Assembly (NCBI RefSeq): GCF_947494755.1
Contig: NZ_CANLVZ010000004.1
Span: forward strand, 186,001 to 250,000
Length of the DNA stretch: 64,000 nucleotides
Source of the DNA: an uncultured Tateyamaria sp.
Lineage (GTDB): Bacteria; Pseudomonadota; Alphaproteobacteria; Rhodobacterales; Rhodobacteraceae
Reading direction: 5' to 3'
This document shows, piece by piece, positions 48,300 to 57,616 of this stretch (position 1 is the stretch's first letter; each line of letters starts with the position of its first letter). The notes beneath the pieces are model-generated. The model was not told the DNA's origin, ran no database searches, and was given only the letters and a program-made list of their open reading frames with translations. Both the position numbers and the translations under genes were made by a program.

Positions 48300-49109
48300 C
48301 TATTGATCCTTGCCGAGCATATGGTTCATCGACACCGCCGGCTGATCACACCCCGCTTCGCCCACGATCCGCGCCGGAATTCCAGCAACCGTCTTACAAG
48401 GCGGCACCTCTTCCAGCACCACGGAGCCCGCCGCGATCCGGCTGCAATTCCCGATGCGGATGTTGCCCAAAATTTTGGCCCCCGCCCCGATCAGCACACC
48501 ATCGCCAATCTTGGGATGGCGGTCCTCTTCTTCCTTGCCGGTCCCGCCAAGCGTCACCGAATGCAGCATTGACACATTGTCGCCCACCACGGCCGTCTCA
48601 CCGATGACGATGGAATGGGCGTGGTCGATCATGATGCCTTTGCCGATCTTGGCCGCAGGGTGAATATCGACCCCAAAAATCTCCGACACACGCATCTGGA
48701 AGAAATAGGCCAGATCATGATGGCCTTCACTCCAAAGGAAGTGGCCGACGCGGTAGGCCTGCATCGCCTGATATCCCTTGAAGTACAGAATAGGCTGCAC
48801 AAGGCGGTGGCAGGCCGGATCGCGCTCATAGACGGCGACCAGATCAGCGCGCGCCGCTTCAACCAAAGCAGGCGACTTCTGATAAGCCTCCTCGACAATC
48901 TCACGCACCACGACCATCGACATCTCGTTGGACGCCAGCTTGGCCGCGATCCGGTATGACAGCGCCTTTTCCACCGATTTGTGATGCAAAATACAGGCAT
49001 GAACAAAGCCACCAATCAACGGCTCGTCCGAAACCGCCTGACGGGCCTCTTCGGTGATTTGATCCCAGATCGGATCAATCGCTGCGATGTTCGTTCTCAG
49101 ATCAGCCAT
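48300..49109 (-). CDS. cysE: Serine O-acetyltransferase
   Basis: First step of cysteine synthesis: acetyl-CoA + L-serine to O-acetylserine. 269 aa. N-terminal helical SATase_N domain (about 1-130) and a left-handed beta helix of hexapeptide repeats (DIHPAAKIGKGIMIDHAHSI onward). GAGAGG lies before the ATG at 49109. Two palindromes lie upstream (49135-49148 and 49182-49196). It lies directly downstream of GTA gene g15 on the same strand. Confidence 0.97.
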   Translation of the reverse strand: MADLRTNIAAIDPIWDQITEEARQAVSDEPLIGGFVHACILHHKSVEKALSYRIAAKLASNEMSMVVVREIVEEAYQKSPALVEAARADLVAVYERDPACHRLVQPILYFKGYQAMQAYRVGHFLWSEGHHDLAYFFQMRVSEIFGVDIHPAAKIGKGIMIDHAHSIVIGETAVVGDNVSMLHSVTLGGTGKEEEDRHPKIGDGVLIGAGAKILGNIRIGNCSRIAAGSVVLEEVPPCKTVAGIPARIVGEAGCDQPAVSMNHMLGKDQ

Positions 49110-49134
49110 GATATGTCCTCTCGGGTGGCTACTT

Positions 49135-49148
49135 ACCTTACATAAGGT
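49135..49148. promoter_or_regulatory. Palindrome upstream of cysE
   Basis: ACCTTA-CA-TAAGGT, a perfect inverted repeat 25 bp before the cysE ATG. The position suggests an operator near the transcription start. Rrf2-type regulators bind sites of similar shape, but no regulator gene is nearby. Confidence 0.45.
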
Positions 49149-49181
49149 CCATTCGCCAAACGCAAACCTGTGATTGACATA

Positions 49182-49196
49182 ATCGCGGTTCGCGAT
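49182..49196. promoter_or_regulatory. Second palindrome upstream of cysE
   Basis: ATCGCG-GTT-CGCGAT, perfect six-base arms, in the 126-bp gap between GTA g15 and cysE. It may be a regulator site or a weak hairpin ending GTA transcription; it has no T run. Confidence 0.4.
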
Positions 49197-49235
49197 GGAT
49201 TCATGATAAAGAAACCCAATGACCCAAAAGCGTGT

Positions 49236-52200
49236 TTATGCAACCAGATCAATCGATTGAAACGGGCCTGGGCCATATCGCGCCGAATTTTGAGCAACAA
49301 CAATCTGATAGGACCCGCTTAGACCATCAGACGATTGCATGGCCGCAGTATAGGTCCAAGCCGCCGAGTTGACGACCTCTTCCCGCAACGCTTGCGCGCC
49401 TTGCATGACGCGCACGGTATAGGCTTCCCCTTCTTCGGCCAGCGGTACATCCGGCAATTCCCAATCATCACCATCAAGCCGTGTGCGCCGTATCCACTGC
49501 ACCGAAAGATCAGCACCATCGGCAAACGCCCGGAGATAGACGGGGCGATAGGGGCGCAACCCGTTTCCGTCAAAGGCGTGCACGCATTCCTCATAAGACG
49601 GATCATCATAGGGCCTGCGGGCCGGGCCGATGCGGAAGGTCTGCGACACCCGGCGCAAGTTCCGTTTGAGGCTGATCTGCGACGGCAAACCATTCATCAC
49701 AACGACCCAGGACCCTGTCGGCCAAACATCTGCCGTCGTCGCATCCGACCCCAACTGGCCGCGCAACCGGTGGCTCAGCAGGTATTGGCCCGGTGCGATC
49801 AGTTCAGCATCACGAAACTGCATCAGTTCCCAGTTGTTCGGGGTCCCATCCCCAACCGCGATCAGATTTGCACCATTCAGCAGCGCGGCATCCGACACCG
49901 AAGAAAGGGTTCCATTCAACACCGTAACCTCAAGCGCATCGCCACGATCAATCACACCGGGTTTTGCAGCGACCAGCGGGGTCTGCGTAAAGCCGACGAT
50001 GGCGCGCGCCGCGACAACCGAATTCAAGGCAAAGCCGGAGTCGGTCGGTGATTGATAAATCGCCACGCTTCCGGGCCACGGGGTTCCCGTCACCGCGACA
50101 TGCGGGGCATGTTCCACCTCGTCACCCGTCATTAACGGCAAATCGAGAAACACGGATGTGAGCGGTACGGGCGGGATAAACTCCTTCACGGTTGCCAACT
50201 CGTCCGACAGGTCGGACGGCTGATAGACCTCGCGCTCAATTCGGACAGCTTCGATCAACTGCATCGCACCCTGTTCGACGCGATCCACACGGTACTTGCC
50301 CGGCCCTTCAGCCTGATCGGCGGCCACCTCAATGATATCCCCCACGCCGACACCAATCAATGAAGGCGGCAACGCCAAACGCACGGACTCGCGAGAGATG
50401 CGGGACTCTGACAGCCACCTTTCAGTGATCTGCCGACCCTCCGCACGGGTCAGGGCCATCGGCAATTCGCTTGTCGATACCGAATGGGTCGCATCATCCG
50501 GAAGAACAGCCTCCTCCGACAGAATGTCGAAATTCCCGTCCGTTTGCACAAACCGTAACCGCACGCGGCCCGCCAATTCGGCGTTGGACTCACGCGACTG
50601 CTCAAGCCGCCCCTCAAGGTCGGAATGGATCGCCAATTGCTCGGGGGCCAAAGCGACCTCGTCCTCGCCGGTCCGCGAAATGAACTTCAGCACACCGTCC
50701 CGCTCGACCGCGTCAAAGGCATTTTGCAGCATCAGGGGCTGCAAGGCACTACGTGCATCCGACACGTCGTCGATCACATATCCACGCACATAACCATAAA
50801 GGCGGGTTGTGTCATAATCGGACAGCCCCGCCCGATCACAGATCTCACCAACCACAGACGCCAGGCTACGCGATGATGTGCGCCCGTTGATCCAATGGCC
50901 CCGCGTGTAGTTGTCGCCATCGGACCATTGCTCGACATTGTTGGGAAAGAACGGATAGGGGCGCGTATCCCAGGCCCAAACGAACGCGCGCGACATATTC
51001 ACCATCGGTGCGTCATAGACTTCCGAGATCGGATTATTGGCGACGTCCCCCCAATAGCTGTGCATGGCGCGCAGATACTGCTTTTGGATCAGATCGTCAC
51101 GCGCACCGCTCGAATATTTGGGCAAGCTGCTCTCGGACGATTTCTGATCCAGAAACTTGTTGGGCTGGTTCGTGCCCTTATCAATTGCAGCGCATCCCAT
51201 TTCGGTGAACCAGACCGGCTTGGACCCAGGCACCCAGTCAGTGGGTAAATCCTCCCGCATACCGCCAACGCGATTGTGGTGCGCATTGGACCACCAATTG
51301 CGAATGTCTTTAAAGCGCCAGATCCACGGCTCACCATATGCATCATCCGTGATCGGTGTGCGGATTTGCGCGGCACTGGCCTCCTCTGAATGATAGAACC
51401 AGTCATACCCCTCACCGCCCGCCACATTCGCGCGCAGATAGTCGAGGTTGTAGATGCTGTCCCACTCCGCATCCACATGCTCAACGCCGTCGCGCCAATC
51501 CGACAGCGGCATGTAATTGTCGATCCCTACGAAATCGATGTTGGCGTCTGCCCAAAGCGGGTCCAGATTAAAATACCGATCTCCGGTCCCGTCCTGCGGC
51601 TGAAAACCGAAATATTCAGTCCAGTCAGCGGCGTAGCTGATCTTGGTGTCGGGACCCAGCAGTGCACGCGCCTGAGCCGCCAGCTGGCGGAGCCTTTCGA
51701 CAGCCACAAACACGTTCCCCGCACCCCGGATTTGGGTCAGGCCACGCATCTCCGAGCCTATACAGAATGAATCCACGCCGCCCGCAGCCCGGCACAAGGC
51801 CGCATAGTGCAGAATGAAGCGCGACAGCGACCACTCATTGGCCGGTCCAGTGTACTGAACACTCGATCCAACGCTGAAATCCGAGGCCGTCACCGTGCCG
51901 AAAAAGGCGTCCACTTCTGCGTCCGCAACCGCCGTGCCATCGGGCGAACCGGCAACGCCAGGGGCTTTGGACAGCGTGATGCGGCCGCGCCATGGCAGAT
52001 GCGGCTGGCCAGTGGTGTCGTTGTAGGGATCAGGCAACGTGTTGCCTTCCATCTGGTCCATCAAAATAAACGGATAGAACATGACCGCCTGACCGGCGGC
52101 GCGCATGCCGCGAATGGCTTCGATCACCGCGCCATCCGCAGGCGTGCCCCCATAGACGGGGCGACCATCCAGCAGCGCAATCCGCTCCGCAGCGGACCGG

Positions 52201-53249
52201 TTTATGCCACCAGCGCGCCACGAAAACTTTTCGCCCTCAACGTCCTTACGCTCGACCTTCGGCTTGACGGTGCAGGATCCGCACCGCAAGTCACTGCCAA
52301 ACCAGGACACGATCAGGGAGGCGGCCTCGCAATTGGGCAACTCGTCCTGCAACGCATCCAGCGACACCGAAAAATCGGACCGGCCCGCAGGCGTGTTCAC
52401 ATTGGCGCTCCAGCGCCCTTTTCTGGCGTTGATGTAATTCACCGCGCGGGTCGCAAGAGCATATTCCCCGGTCCCCGGCATCAACGCGACCGCACGCACA
52501 GCGCGGGTGATTTCTTCGTCAGCGCCCTCCTGGTCAACCTGTTCAGGCCGGATCACCTCAAAGGAAAACTGCGGAACCCGATTGCCATAGGTCTGCAGGG
52601 CCAAGTTTTCAATGACGACATAGGCCGTGCCGCGATATGCCGGGACGAGACCCTGCCCCTCGGTCGCTTCAATCAGCGGATCGGGCAACTGATCAGCCGT
52701 GCCGGTATAAACGCGCATGTTAAGGTCATAGGGCGATATCTCATCACCGTCCGCCCAGACCCGACCGATGCGGCTGATCTCACCTTCGCACACGGCAAGA
52801 GCCAAACTGACCGAGTAGTGGTATTCGCGGGTGATGGGCGTTGCGGGAGTGCTGGGCGCAGGCGTACCGCCACCGCCGCCCCCTTTACCTCCGCCACCGC
52901 CCGTACCGCCACCGCCTCCACCGCCACCGCCGCCGGTAACGGTCACAGTCTCAAGAAAATCTGACGCCCAGATCACATGCCCACCCATACGCATGCGACC
53001 ATAAAGCTGCGCAATCGCCGCCCCCTCACCCGAATTGGTCAGGCGCAGCCGGTCGACCTTGCCGGTCTCGACAATCTCCGCACCCTGCCCACTGACACGC
53101 TGGTCGGTCCCGCTTTGGCGCTGATCAATGACGCGCCCCAATGTGGCACCCACGGCCCGACCGATGGCAACCGACGACAGGCCAAGGACAGAGCCACCGA
53201 TCGAGCCGCCAATGGCCGCCCCGGCAGCCGAAAGAACAACAGTAGCCAT
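49236..53249 (-). CDS. GTA tail tip/host-specificity protein (g15, 'megatron')
   Basis: 1337-residue tail-tip protein. The N terminus is hydrophobic and Gly/Ala-rich; residues 106-127 are nearly all Gly, followed by a Pro/Thr linker to about 137. The middle contains the GTA TIM-barrel-like (glycoside-hydrolase-like) domain, visible in ISYAADWTEYFGFQPQDG, DFVGIDNYMPLSDWRDG and WFTEMGCAAIDKGTNQPNKF, then the Phage-tail_3 region and C-terminal beta domains. It would contact the cell envelope of the recipient. Start overlaps the g14 stop by one base. Confidence 0.95.
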   Translation of the reverse strand: MATVVLSAAGAAIGGSIGGSVLGLSSVAIGRAVGATLGRVIDQRQSGTDQRVSGQGAEIVETGKVDRLRLTNSGEGAAIAQLYGRMRMGGHVIWASDFLETVTVTGGGGGGGGGGTGGGGGKGGGGGGTPAPSTPATPITREYHYSVSLALAVCEGEISRIGRVWADGDEISPYDLNMRVYTGTADQLPDPLIEATEGQGLVPAYRGTAYVVIENLALQTYGNRVPQFSFEVIRPEQVDQEGADEEITRAVRAVALMPGTGEYALATRAVNYINARKGRWSANVNTPAGRSDFSVSLDALQDELPNCEAASLIVSWFGSDLRCGSCTVKPKVERKDVEGEKFSWRAGGINRSAAERIALLDGRPVYGGTPADGAVIEAIRGMRAAGQAVMFYPFILMDQMEGNTLPDPYNDTTGQPHLPWRGRITLSKAPGVAGSPDGTAVADAEVDAFFGTVTASDFSVGSSVQYTGPANEWSLSRFILHYAALCRAAGGVDSFCIGSEMRGLTQIRGAGNVFVAVERLRQLAAQARALLGPDTKISYAADWTEYFGFQPQDGTGDRYFNLDPLWADANIDFVGIDNYMPLSDWRDGVEHVDAEWDSIYNLDYLRANVAGGEGYDWFYHSEEASAAQIRTPITDDAYGEPWIWRFKDIRNWWSNAHHNRVGGMREDLPTDWVPGSKPVWFTEMGCAAIDKGTNQPNKFLDQKSSESSLPKYSSGARDDLIQKQYLRAMHSYWGDVANNPISEVYDAPMVNMSRAFVWAWDTRPYPFFPNNVEQWSDGDNYTRGHWINGRTSSRSLASVVGEICDRAGLSDYDTTRLYGYVRGYVIDDVSDARSALQPLMLQNAFDAVERDGVLKFISRTGEDEVALAPEQLAIHSDLEGRLEQSRESNAELAGRVRLRFVQTDGNFDILSEEAVLPDDATHSVSTSELPMALTRAEGRQITERWLSESRISRESVRLALPPSLIGVGVGDIIEVAADQAEGPGKYRVDRVEQGAMQLIEAVRIEREVYQPSDLSDELATVKEFIPPVPLTSVFLDLPLMTGDEVEHAPHVAVTGTPWPGSVAIYQSPTDSGFALNSVVAARAIVGFTQTPLVAAKPGVIDRGDALEVTVLNGTLSSVSDAALLNGANLIAVGDGTPNNWELMQFRDAELIAPGQYLLSHRLRGQLGSDATTADVWPTGSWVVVMNGLPSQISLKRNLRRVSQTFRIGPARRPYDDPSYEECVHAFDGNGLRPYRPVYLRAFADGADLSVQWIRRTRLDGDDWELPDVPLAEEGEAYTVRVMQGAQALREEVVNSAAWTYTAAMQSSDGLSGSYQIVVAQNSARYGPGPFQSIDLVA

Positions 53250-53698
53250 CAGCAGGTCTCCTCAAATGGGAACTCAAAGCGGGCCACGATCCGGCGCGCC
53301 CACGGCACACTCATCGGGCTTTCGACAACGCCGTGCCCGTTATAGGCATGGATGAACCGGGCATCGGGTCCGGTGGCCGATTGAATGCCAAGATGTTTGG
53401 CAACCGCGTCCGCACGCATGCGAAACAGCACCACGTCGCCCACCGCCGGAGCATCCAGCGGCTTGGCGCGCAAATGACGCAAGGCCGCCGCCCAAAGGCG
53501 CTCTTCCCCCTGCGGCTCGGACCAATCCATCGAATAGGCCGGTGGACGTTCAGGCTCCGCACCAAAGACGTCGCGCCACACACCGCGCACCAGGCCCAGA
53601 CAGTCGCATCCGGCCCCCTTGGCCGCCATCTGATGGACATAGGGCGTTCCGACCCACGTGCGGGCCTCTGTGATGATCTGATCAACACGCACGTTCAT
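53249..53698 (-). CDS. GTA NlpC/P60 cell-wall peptidase (g14)
   Basis: 149-residue NlpC/P60 cysteine peptidase. Catalytic Cys33 in GAGCDCLGLVRGVW; catalytic His candidates in AVAKHLGI and FIHAYNGHGV. At the tail tip it would cut recipient peptidoglycan to let DNA through. Four-base overlap (ATGA) with g13 upstream and a one-base overlap with g15 show tight coupling. Confidence 0.95.
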   Translation of the reverse strand: MNVRVDQIITEARTWVGTPYVHQMAAKGAGCDCLGLVRGVWRDVFGAEPERPPAYSMDWSEPQGEERLWAAALRHLRAKPLDAPAVGDVVLFRMRADAVAKHLGIQSATGPDARFIHAYNGHGVVESPMSVPWARRIVARFEFPFEETC

Positions 53699-54582
53699 CG
53701 CAGGCTCCCCCCACTGTTCGTGCCACCACTCGTGGGATAGGCCATGACCCAGTCATCACTTGGCAAATCGGGAAAGCCCTGAAAATTGAGCAGGTTGTTG
53801 AACTTCAAACGACAGGTATCAAACCGCTTGTCGCACCCTGCCGTCAGGCGCATGGACGAGCCATCCGCGATCAAACCGCGAATAGGCTCCCACAGCTCGA
53901 CCTGGCGTACACCGTCCACAAACGTATCGCGCTTGATCATGCCCCATAGGCCAGCGGCGGCACCGTCCAGGACATCCAAACGCCCGCGCGTGAACCAATT
54001 GGGCTCAAACCCATTCAGGGCAGCCCATTCAAACACACGCCCGTCACGCACACGATCAACAGGACCTTCGAACCGGTAACCCGGCGCGGACACGTCAAAG
54101 CCGCACGCGCGATCACCCAGAACAGCCGTGCAAGGCTTTTGATAGATGCGGCCCAAAGGACGGTTCAACGCCTCCGTCAGACCGCGCAATTCAGCATGAA
54201 ACGCACCGCCCGAGCGGCGGATCTCACCAATGGTGCCGCGAAACTGCAACCAACGCACATCCGGGTCCGCCCAATTGACCAACCACGCACGCACTTCGGC
54301 ACTGTCAAAGCGGCCCGCTTCAATGTCGTCCTCGCGGATGGCGGCATCCGACAGCGCGCCAAGCGCCTCGGTATTGTCAACGCTCAAGCCCGTGCTTTGG
54401 GCCAAGGCGGATGCGGTCAACCCGGTGTCAGCACGAAACGTAATCCCGTCAAATTCGAGATTGCCGTCATGATCGGTGAACCCATAATTCGTACCATCCA
54501 CGCGCGTGATGGCCCACGCACGACACAACGTCGTCAGCCCTTGGGCCGCATGATCCAGAAACTCTTTGCTTTGCCCCGCCAT
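53695..54582 (-). CDS. GTA hub protein (g13, DUF2163)
   Basis: 295-residue DUF2163/phage BR0599-like protein forming the tail hub. Cysteines in GDRACGFDV and AGCDKRFDTCRLKFNNLLNF resemble the iron-sulfur or metal site known in lambda gpL-type hub proteins (family knowledge). One-base overlap with g12. Confidence 0.93.
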   Translation of the reverse strand: MAGQSKEFLDHAAQGLTTLCRAWAITRVDGTNYGFTDHDGNLEFDGITFRADTGLTASALAQSTGLSVDNTEALGALSDAAIREDDIEAGRFDSAEVRAWLVNWADPDVRWLQFRGTIGEIRRSGGAFHAELRGLTEALNRPLGRIYQKPCTAVLGDRACGFDVSAPGYRFEGPVDRVRDGRVFEWAALNGFEPNWFTRGRLDVLDGAAAGLWGMIKRDTFVDGVRQVELWEPIRGLIADGSSMRLTAGCDKRFDTCRLKFNNLLNFQGFPDLPSDDWVMAYPTSGGTNSGGSLR

Positions 54583-55214
54583 CAGACCCGCACCTCAACC
54601 ACGGGTACATTAGGCACACTGCCCGCCTGAAAGCTGGCAACGGAGGTCTGGATCTGGTCCGTATCAAAGCGGACAGGCACGTCAAACTCGAACCCGGCAG
54701 TCACATCCACATCCTGTTCGGGCGCATGGGCAAAGGTGATTAGACCTGTGTTGATATCCAGCGTGTAATCCACACCCTCCTGCATCTCATCCGCAGCGAC
54801 ACCCACACGCACGGTGCCAAGCACAGGCTTGGTGACGGGGCGGGCATAGCTGTGAGGACCGGACTGATAGGTCTTGATAAGTGAGAACGACAGCGTCTCA
54901 CCATCGCCCACCGCTATGATCTGATCATCAAACAACGGTTCGGCACTGGACACGCCGGATTTGTAATCCGACCAATCTTTCCAGCGAAACCCGTACATCT
55001 GGCCGCGGCGCGCCTCGAAAAAGGCGATCAGCGTCTCGATATCGTCCAGCGAGCGCATGCCAAGTCCCGCATCGTAGCGGCGACGCGAATGCGCCCAGGG
55101 CGTGTTGCGCTCCTCAAAACCGTTGGCGAGCGTGACCACTTCAGTGCGCCGCTCAGGGCCACCGACGGACCCAAAGCTCAGCGATGCCGGAAATCGAACC
55201 TCGTGAAATTGCAT
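54582..55214 (-). CDS. GTA distal tail protein (g12, DUF2460)
   Basis: 210-residue DUF2460 protein, the Dit-like ring joining tail tube and hub. Motif FEERNTPWAHSRRRYDAG and RRGQMYGFRWKDWSDYKSG are typical. GGGGAG precedes the ATG. It follows the tape measure gene by 21 bp. Confidence 0.93.
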   Translation of the reverse strand: MQFHEVRFPASLSFGSVGGPERRTEVVTLANGFEERNTPWAHSRRRYDAGLGMRSLDDIETLIAFFEARRGQMYGFRWKDWSDYKSGVSSAEPLFDDQIIAVGDGETLSFSLIKTYQSGPHSYARPVTKPVLGTVRVGVAADEMQEGVDYTLDINTGLITFAHAPEQDVDVTAGFEFDVPVRFDTDQIQTSVASFQAGSVPNVPVVEVRV

Positions 55215-55235
55215 GTTGTTAGCTCCCCTAACGTC

Positions 55236-55901
55236 TTAGCGATTGCGATTGGCGCGCCCCAGGGCGCGGTTCATTTGTGCTGCAATCTGGTTTTGCGAAC
55301 GGGCAAAGCCCTGCACGTCCGGCGTTGTGATGTTCATCACCACTGTGGGGGAACCGGCCCCGCCGCCCCCACGCACGCCCAACTTGCCATCCGGGCCACG
55401 GGCCAGCGGCATGATGGCCTCCGGCCCCGCCTCGCCCATCACGCCCATGCCACCACGCATCCCAAAGGGCGTGGCCGAACTGACAATGCCACCAGTGGCA
55501 AACGGCATCACCCGGCCCTGACTGAACGGGGCCCCGTCAGCAAAAGGCAGTAAACCGCCCACGAGGCTGTTCACGCCGGAAGACAGCAAACCACCGACAT
55601 GATTGGTGACCGGCTTGATCGAAGCATTATAGGTCGCGTTGATCATCGAATTGCCAACGGTCTCGAGCGCGCTAGACAGGCTCAACCCATCAAAGACCAA
55701 ACCGTCAAAGGCCTTGCGCAGCCCGCGCGACATGCCCTTTTCGAGGGTCGCTACGTCCATTCCCGTCGCCGCGAGGCTCTCACGCATCCGGCGCAATTCA
55801 CTGTCAAAACCCGTCACCATGGTCGAGGTCGCATCAAGGGTCTGGCGCAACCCGTCTGTCTGGTCCTCCAGCTCCTCGATCTCGTCTCTGTAATCACTCA
55901 T
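55236..55901 (-). CDS. GTA tape measure protein (g11)
   Basis: 221 residues, short for a tape measure, as in RcGTA, and consistent with a short tail. N-terminal helical part (about 1-100, DEIEELEDQTDGLRQTLDATS) with heptad character; central Gly-rich segment and MGEAGPEAIMPLARGPDGKLGV, typical of tape-measure C termini. Overlaps g10.1 by four bases. Confidence 0.93.
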   Translation of the reverse strand: MSDYRDEIEELEDQTDGLRQTLDATSTMVTGFDSELRRMRESLAATGMDVATLEKGMSRGLRKAFDGLVFDGLSLSSALETVGNSMINATYNASIKPVTNHVGGLLSSGVNSLVGGLLPFADGAPFSQGRVMPFATGGIVSSATPFGMRGGMGVMGEAGPEAIMPLARGPDGKLGVRGGGGAGSPTVVMNITTPDVQGFARSQNQIAAQMNRALGRANRNR

Positions 55902-56113
55902 GTCTGACCCCCTTCCGGTGTCGTGTCGGTGCTGTCAGGCCAGGCGGCCATTAGCGCGTCCAAACCCTTGCTCAGCAGCGGCGCAGAGGCCGCGGGATCG
56001 CCCAGCATCACTTGCAACTCGGCAGGGGTCAGCGCCCAGAACGCATCCGGTGTCAGGCGCAACCCCTGCATTCCGGCCCGCATCAAGGCGGGCCAGTCGA
56101 GGCCCGCTCTCAT
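55898..56113 (-). CDS. GTA small tail assembly protein (g10.1)
   Basis: 71-residue protein, probably the tail assembly chaperone partner. Segment LRLTPDAFWALTPAELQVML is the phage TAC-like helix pair found after g10 in GTA clusters. Overlaps g10 and g11 by four bases at each end. Confidence 0.88.
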   Translation of the reverse strand: MRAGLDWPALMRAGMQGLRLTPDAFWALTPAELQVMLGDPAASAPLLSKGLDALMAAWPDSTDTTPEGGQT

Positions 56114-56427
56114 GGCTCAGGCACCACAAATGTGCGGGCGATCAATTCCGCCGCCGCACGGGCTGCAGTCATCGGCCCACCCTCAATCTCAGCATGATCA
56201 AGGGCTTGGGCTGCGTCCTTAAACCCCGCTCCGGTCAATCCGGCCTTGAGCAGGGCCAGCACATCGGCGCTCGAAAAACGGCTCTGTTCGAACCGCTCAA
56301 CCAGCGCAATCATCGACGGCTCAGCCAACGCCACCTCAAGCCCGGCAAGGGCCCCAAGGGTCAGGCGCATCACGCAAGGCTCACCGTTGACCACCAGCGC
56401 GACCTCTCCCCTCCAAGGATTGACCAT
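56110..56427 (-). CDS. GTA g10 protein (tail chaperone-like)
   Basis: 105-residue GTA family protein: VNPWRGEVALVVNGEPCVMRLTLGALAGLE is the family start. It corresponds in position to the first tail assembly chaperone of lambdoid phages (gpG), with g10.1 as its extension partner. Two bp after the g9 stop. Confidence 0.9.
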   Translation of the reverse strand: MVNPWRGEVALVVNGEPCVMRLTLGALAGLEVALAEPSMIALVERFEQSRFSSADVLALLKAGLTGAGFKDAAQALDHAEIEGGPMTAARAAAELIARTFVVPEP

Positions 56428-56429
56428 GC

Positions 56430-56843
56430 TCAGATCGCAGTGAACGCAAGCGCGCCCGCCGAAGCCATGGTGACCTCATAGGTCGCCTCGCCATTGTGGC
56501 TGCCGCTGTATTCCAGCGCCGACACCTGAAACGGGCCTTCGACAATGCCGAAATCGGGGATGATCACCTGAAAATTCGGGGTCTCACCGTCGAAAAAGAT
56601 CTGGCGCGCCCGCTCGTCCGTGCCCTCATCCTTGAACACACCCGAGCCCGAGATGTTGGCCGAGCGCACGCCCGCACCCGACAGCAGCTCCCGCCACCCG
56701 CCCTGGCTTTCGAGGCTGGTCACATCAACAGTCTCAGCGTTGAAGCTGACCCGCGTAGCGCGCAGGCCCGCAATCGTCTCAAACTGTCCATCCGAGGTCA
56801 TGTCGACCTTGATCAACAGGTCTTTTCCGTTCTGAGCACCCAT
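56430..56843 (-). CDS. GTA major tail protein (g9)
   Basis: 137-residue tail tube protein of the phage TP901-1 family: AQNGKDLLIKVD start, SLESQGGWRELLSGAGVRSANISGSGVF, and a C-terminal YEVTMASAGALAFTAI. It would polymerise into the tail tube. 27 bp after the g8 stop. Confidence 0.94.
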   Translation of the reverse strand: MGAQNGKDLLIKVDMTSDGQFETIAGLRATRVSFNAETVDVTSLESQGGWRELLSGAGVRSANISGSGVFKDEGTDERARQIFFDGETPNFQVIIPDFGIVEGPFQVSALEYSGSHNGEATYEVTMASAGALAFTAI

Positions 56844-56870
56844 AGGTATTCTCCGTTCAATAGTAAGGAT

Positions 56871-57281
56871 TTAGGTTTCTTCAGTCCGCGCTCGGAACGT
56901 CAGATCGATCCGGCGACGCGCGCCGTTGTCGATCTTGAGGGCGCGGGCACGATCAAAGCGTAACGACACAAGCCGACCCCGTGTCAGGGGCAGATCCACC
57001 TCGTGCAACGCGTCACAAACAGCACCCGCAGCAACCTTGGCCGCGTAAAAGCCGGGCACATCGGTGACGACGGATACGATGAAACGATTGGTCGCCCCGC
57101 GTCCGGTGTTGTCGTCCTGTTCAAACACCGTTTCGGGGCCGAGGCTGACATAGATCGACGGCAAGGCCCCACTGGGCAGCGCGTCATAGACGGCGCTGCC
57201 AACCGAGGCGACAACCGCCGGATCAGCGCTCAGCGCGGCGAAGACAGCCGACTGAAGGGCAGCAGACATGGCATAGCTCAT
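56871..57281 (-). CDS. GTA tail terminator (g8, DUF3168)
   Basis: 136-residue DUF3168 protein closing the head-proximal end of the tail. Motif DALPSGALPSIYVSLGPE and FIVSVVTDVPGFYAAKVAAGAV. Four-base overlap with g7. A second in-frame ATG lies four codons later. Confidence 0.92.
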   Translation of the reverse strand: MSYAMSAALQSAVFAALSADPAVVASVGSAVYDALPSGALPSIYVSLGPETVFEQDDNTGRGATNRFIVSVVTDVPGFYAAKVAAGAVCDALHEVDLPLTRGRLVSLRFDRARALKIDNGARRRIDLTFRARTEET

Positions 57282-57616
57282 ACGACCACCTGCTCATCCG
57301 CCGTACACACCAGATAGCGGCCCTCAGGGTCGCGCTCGGCCACGGACCGGATGTGAAACACCCGGTTGCCGTCGCGAAAACGCTGGTTCGGCACCGGACG
57401 CTCAGGATGCCCCACAGGCGCGGCCCGCACGATGATCGAAAACGGCACGCGCGACACCGCAGCACCACCGCGAAACGTCTCGCGGCCAGTCCGAGCGGTC
57501 AGATCGGCCCACACCACGCCAAGCGCGGTCCAGACCTCGGCAAATCCCCCTGCCCCGTCCGGGGCATGGGCAGGTGCCTCAAGCGTCAGGCGCCAGTTCA
57601 GGCGCGGCACGCTCAT
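57278..57616 (-). CDS. GTA head-tail stopper (g7)
   Basis: 112-residue phage head-tail joining protein (gp16/SPP1-like): WTALGVVWADLTARTGRE and FRDGNRVFHIRSVAERD. It caps the adaptor ring after DNA filling. Overlaps g6 and g8 by four bases each. Confidence 0.92.
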   Translation of the reverse strand: MSVPRLNWRLTLEAPAHAPDGAGGFAEVWTALGVVWADLTARTGRETFRGGAAVSRVPFSIIVRAAPVGHPERPVPNQRFRDGNRVFHIRSVAERDPEGRYLVCTADEQVVV

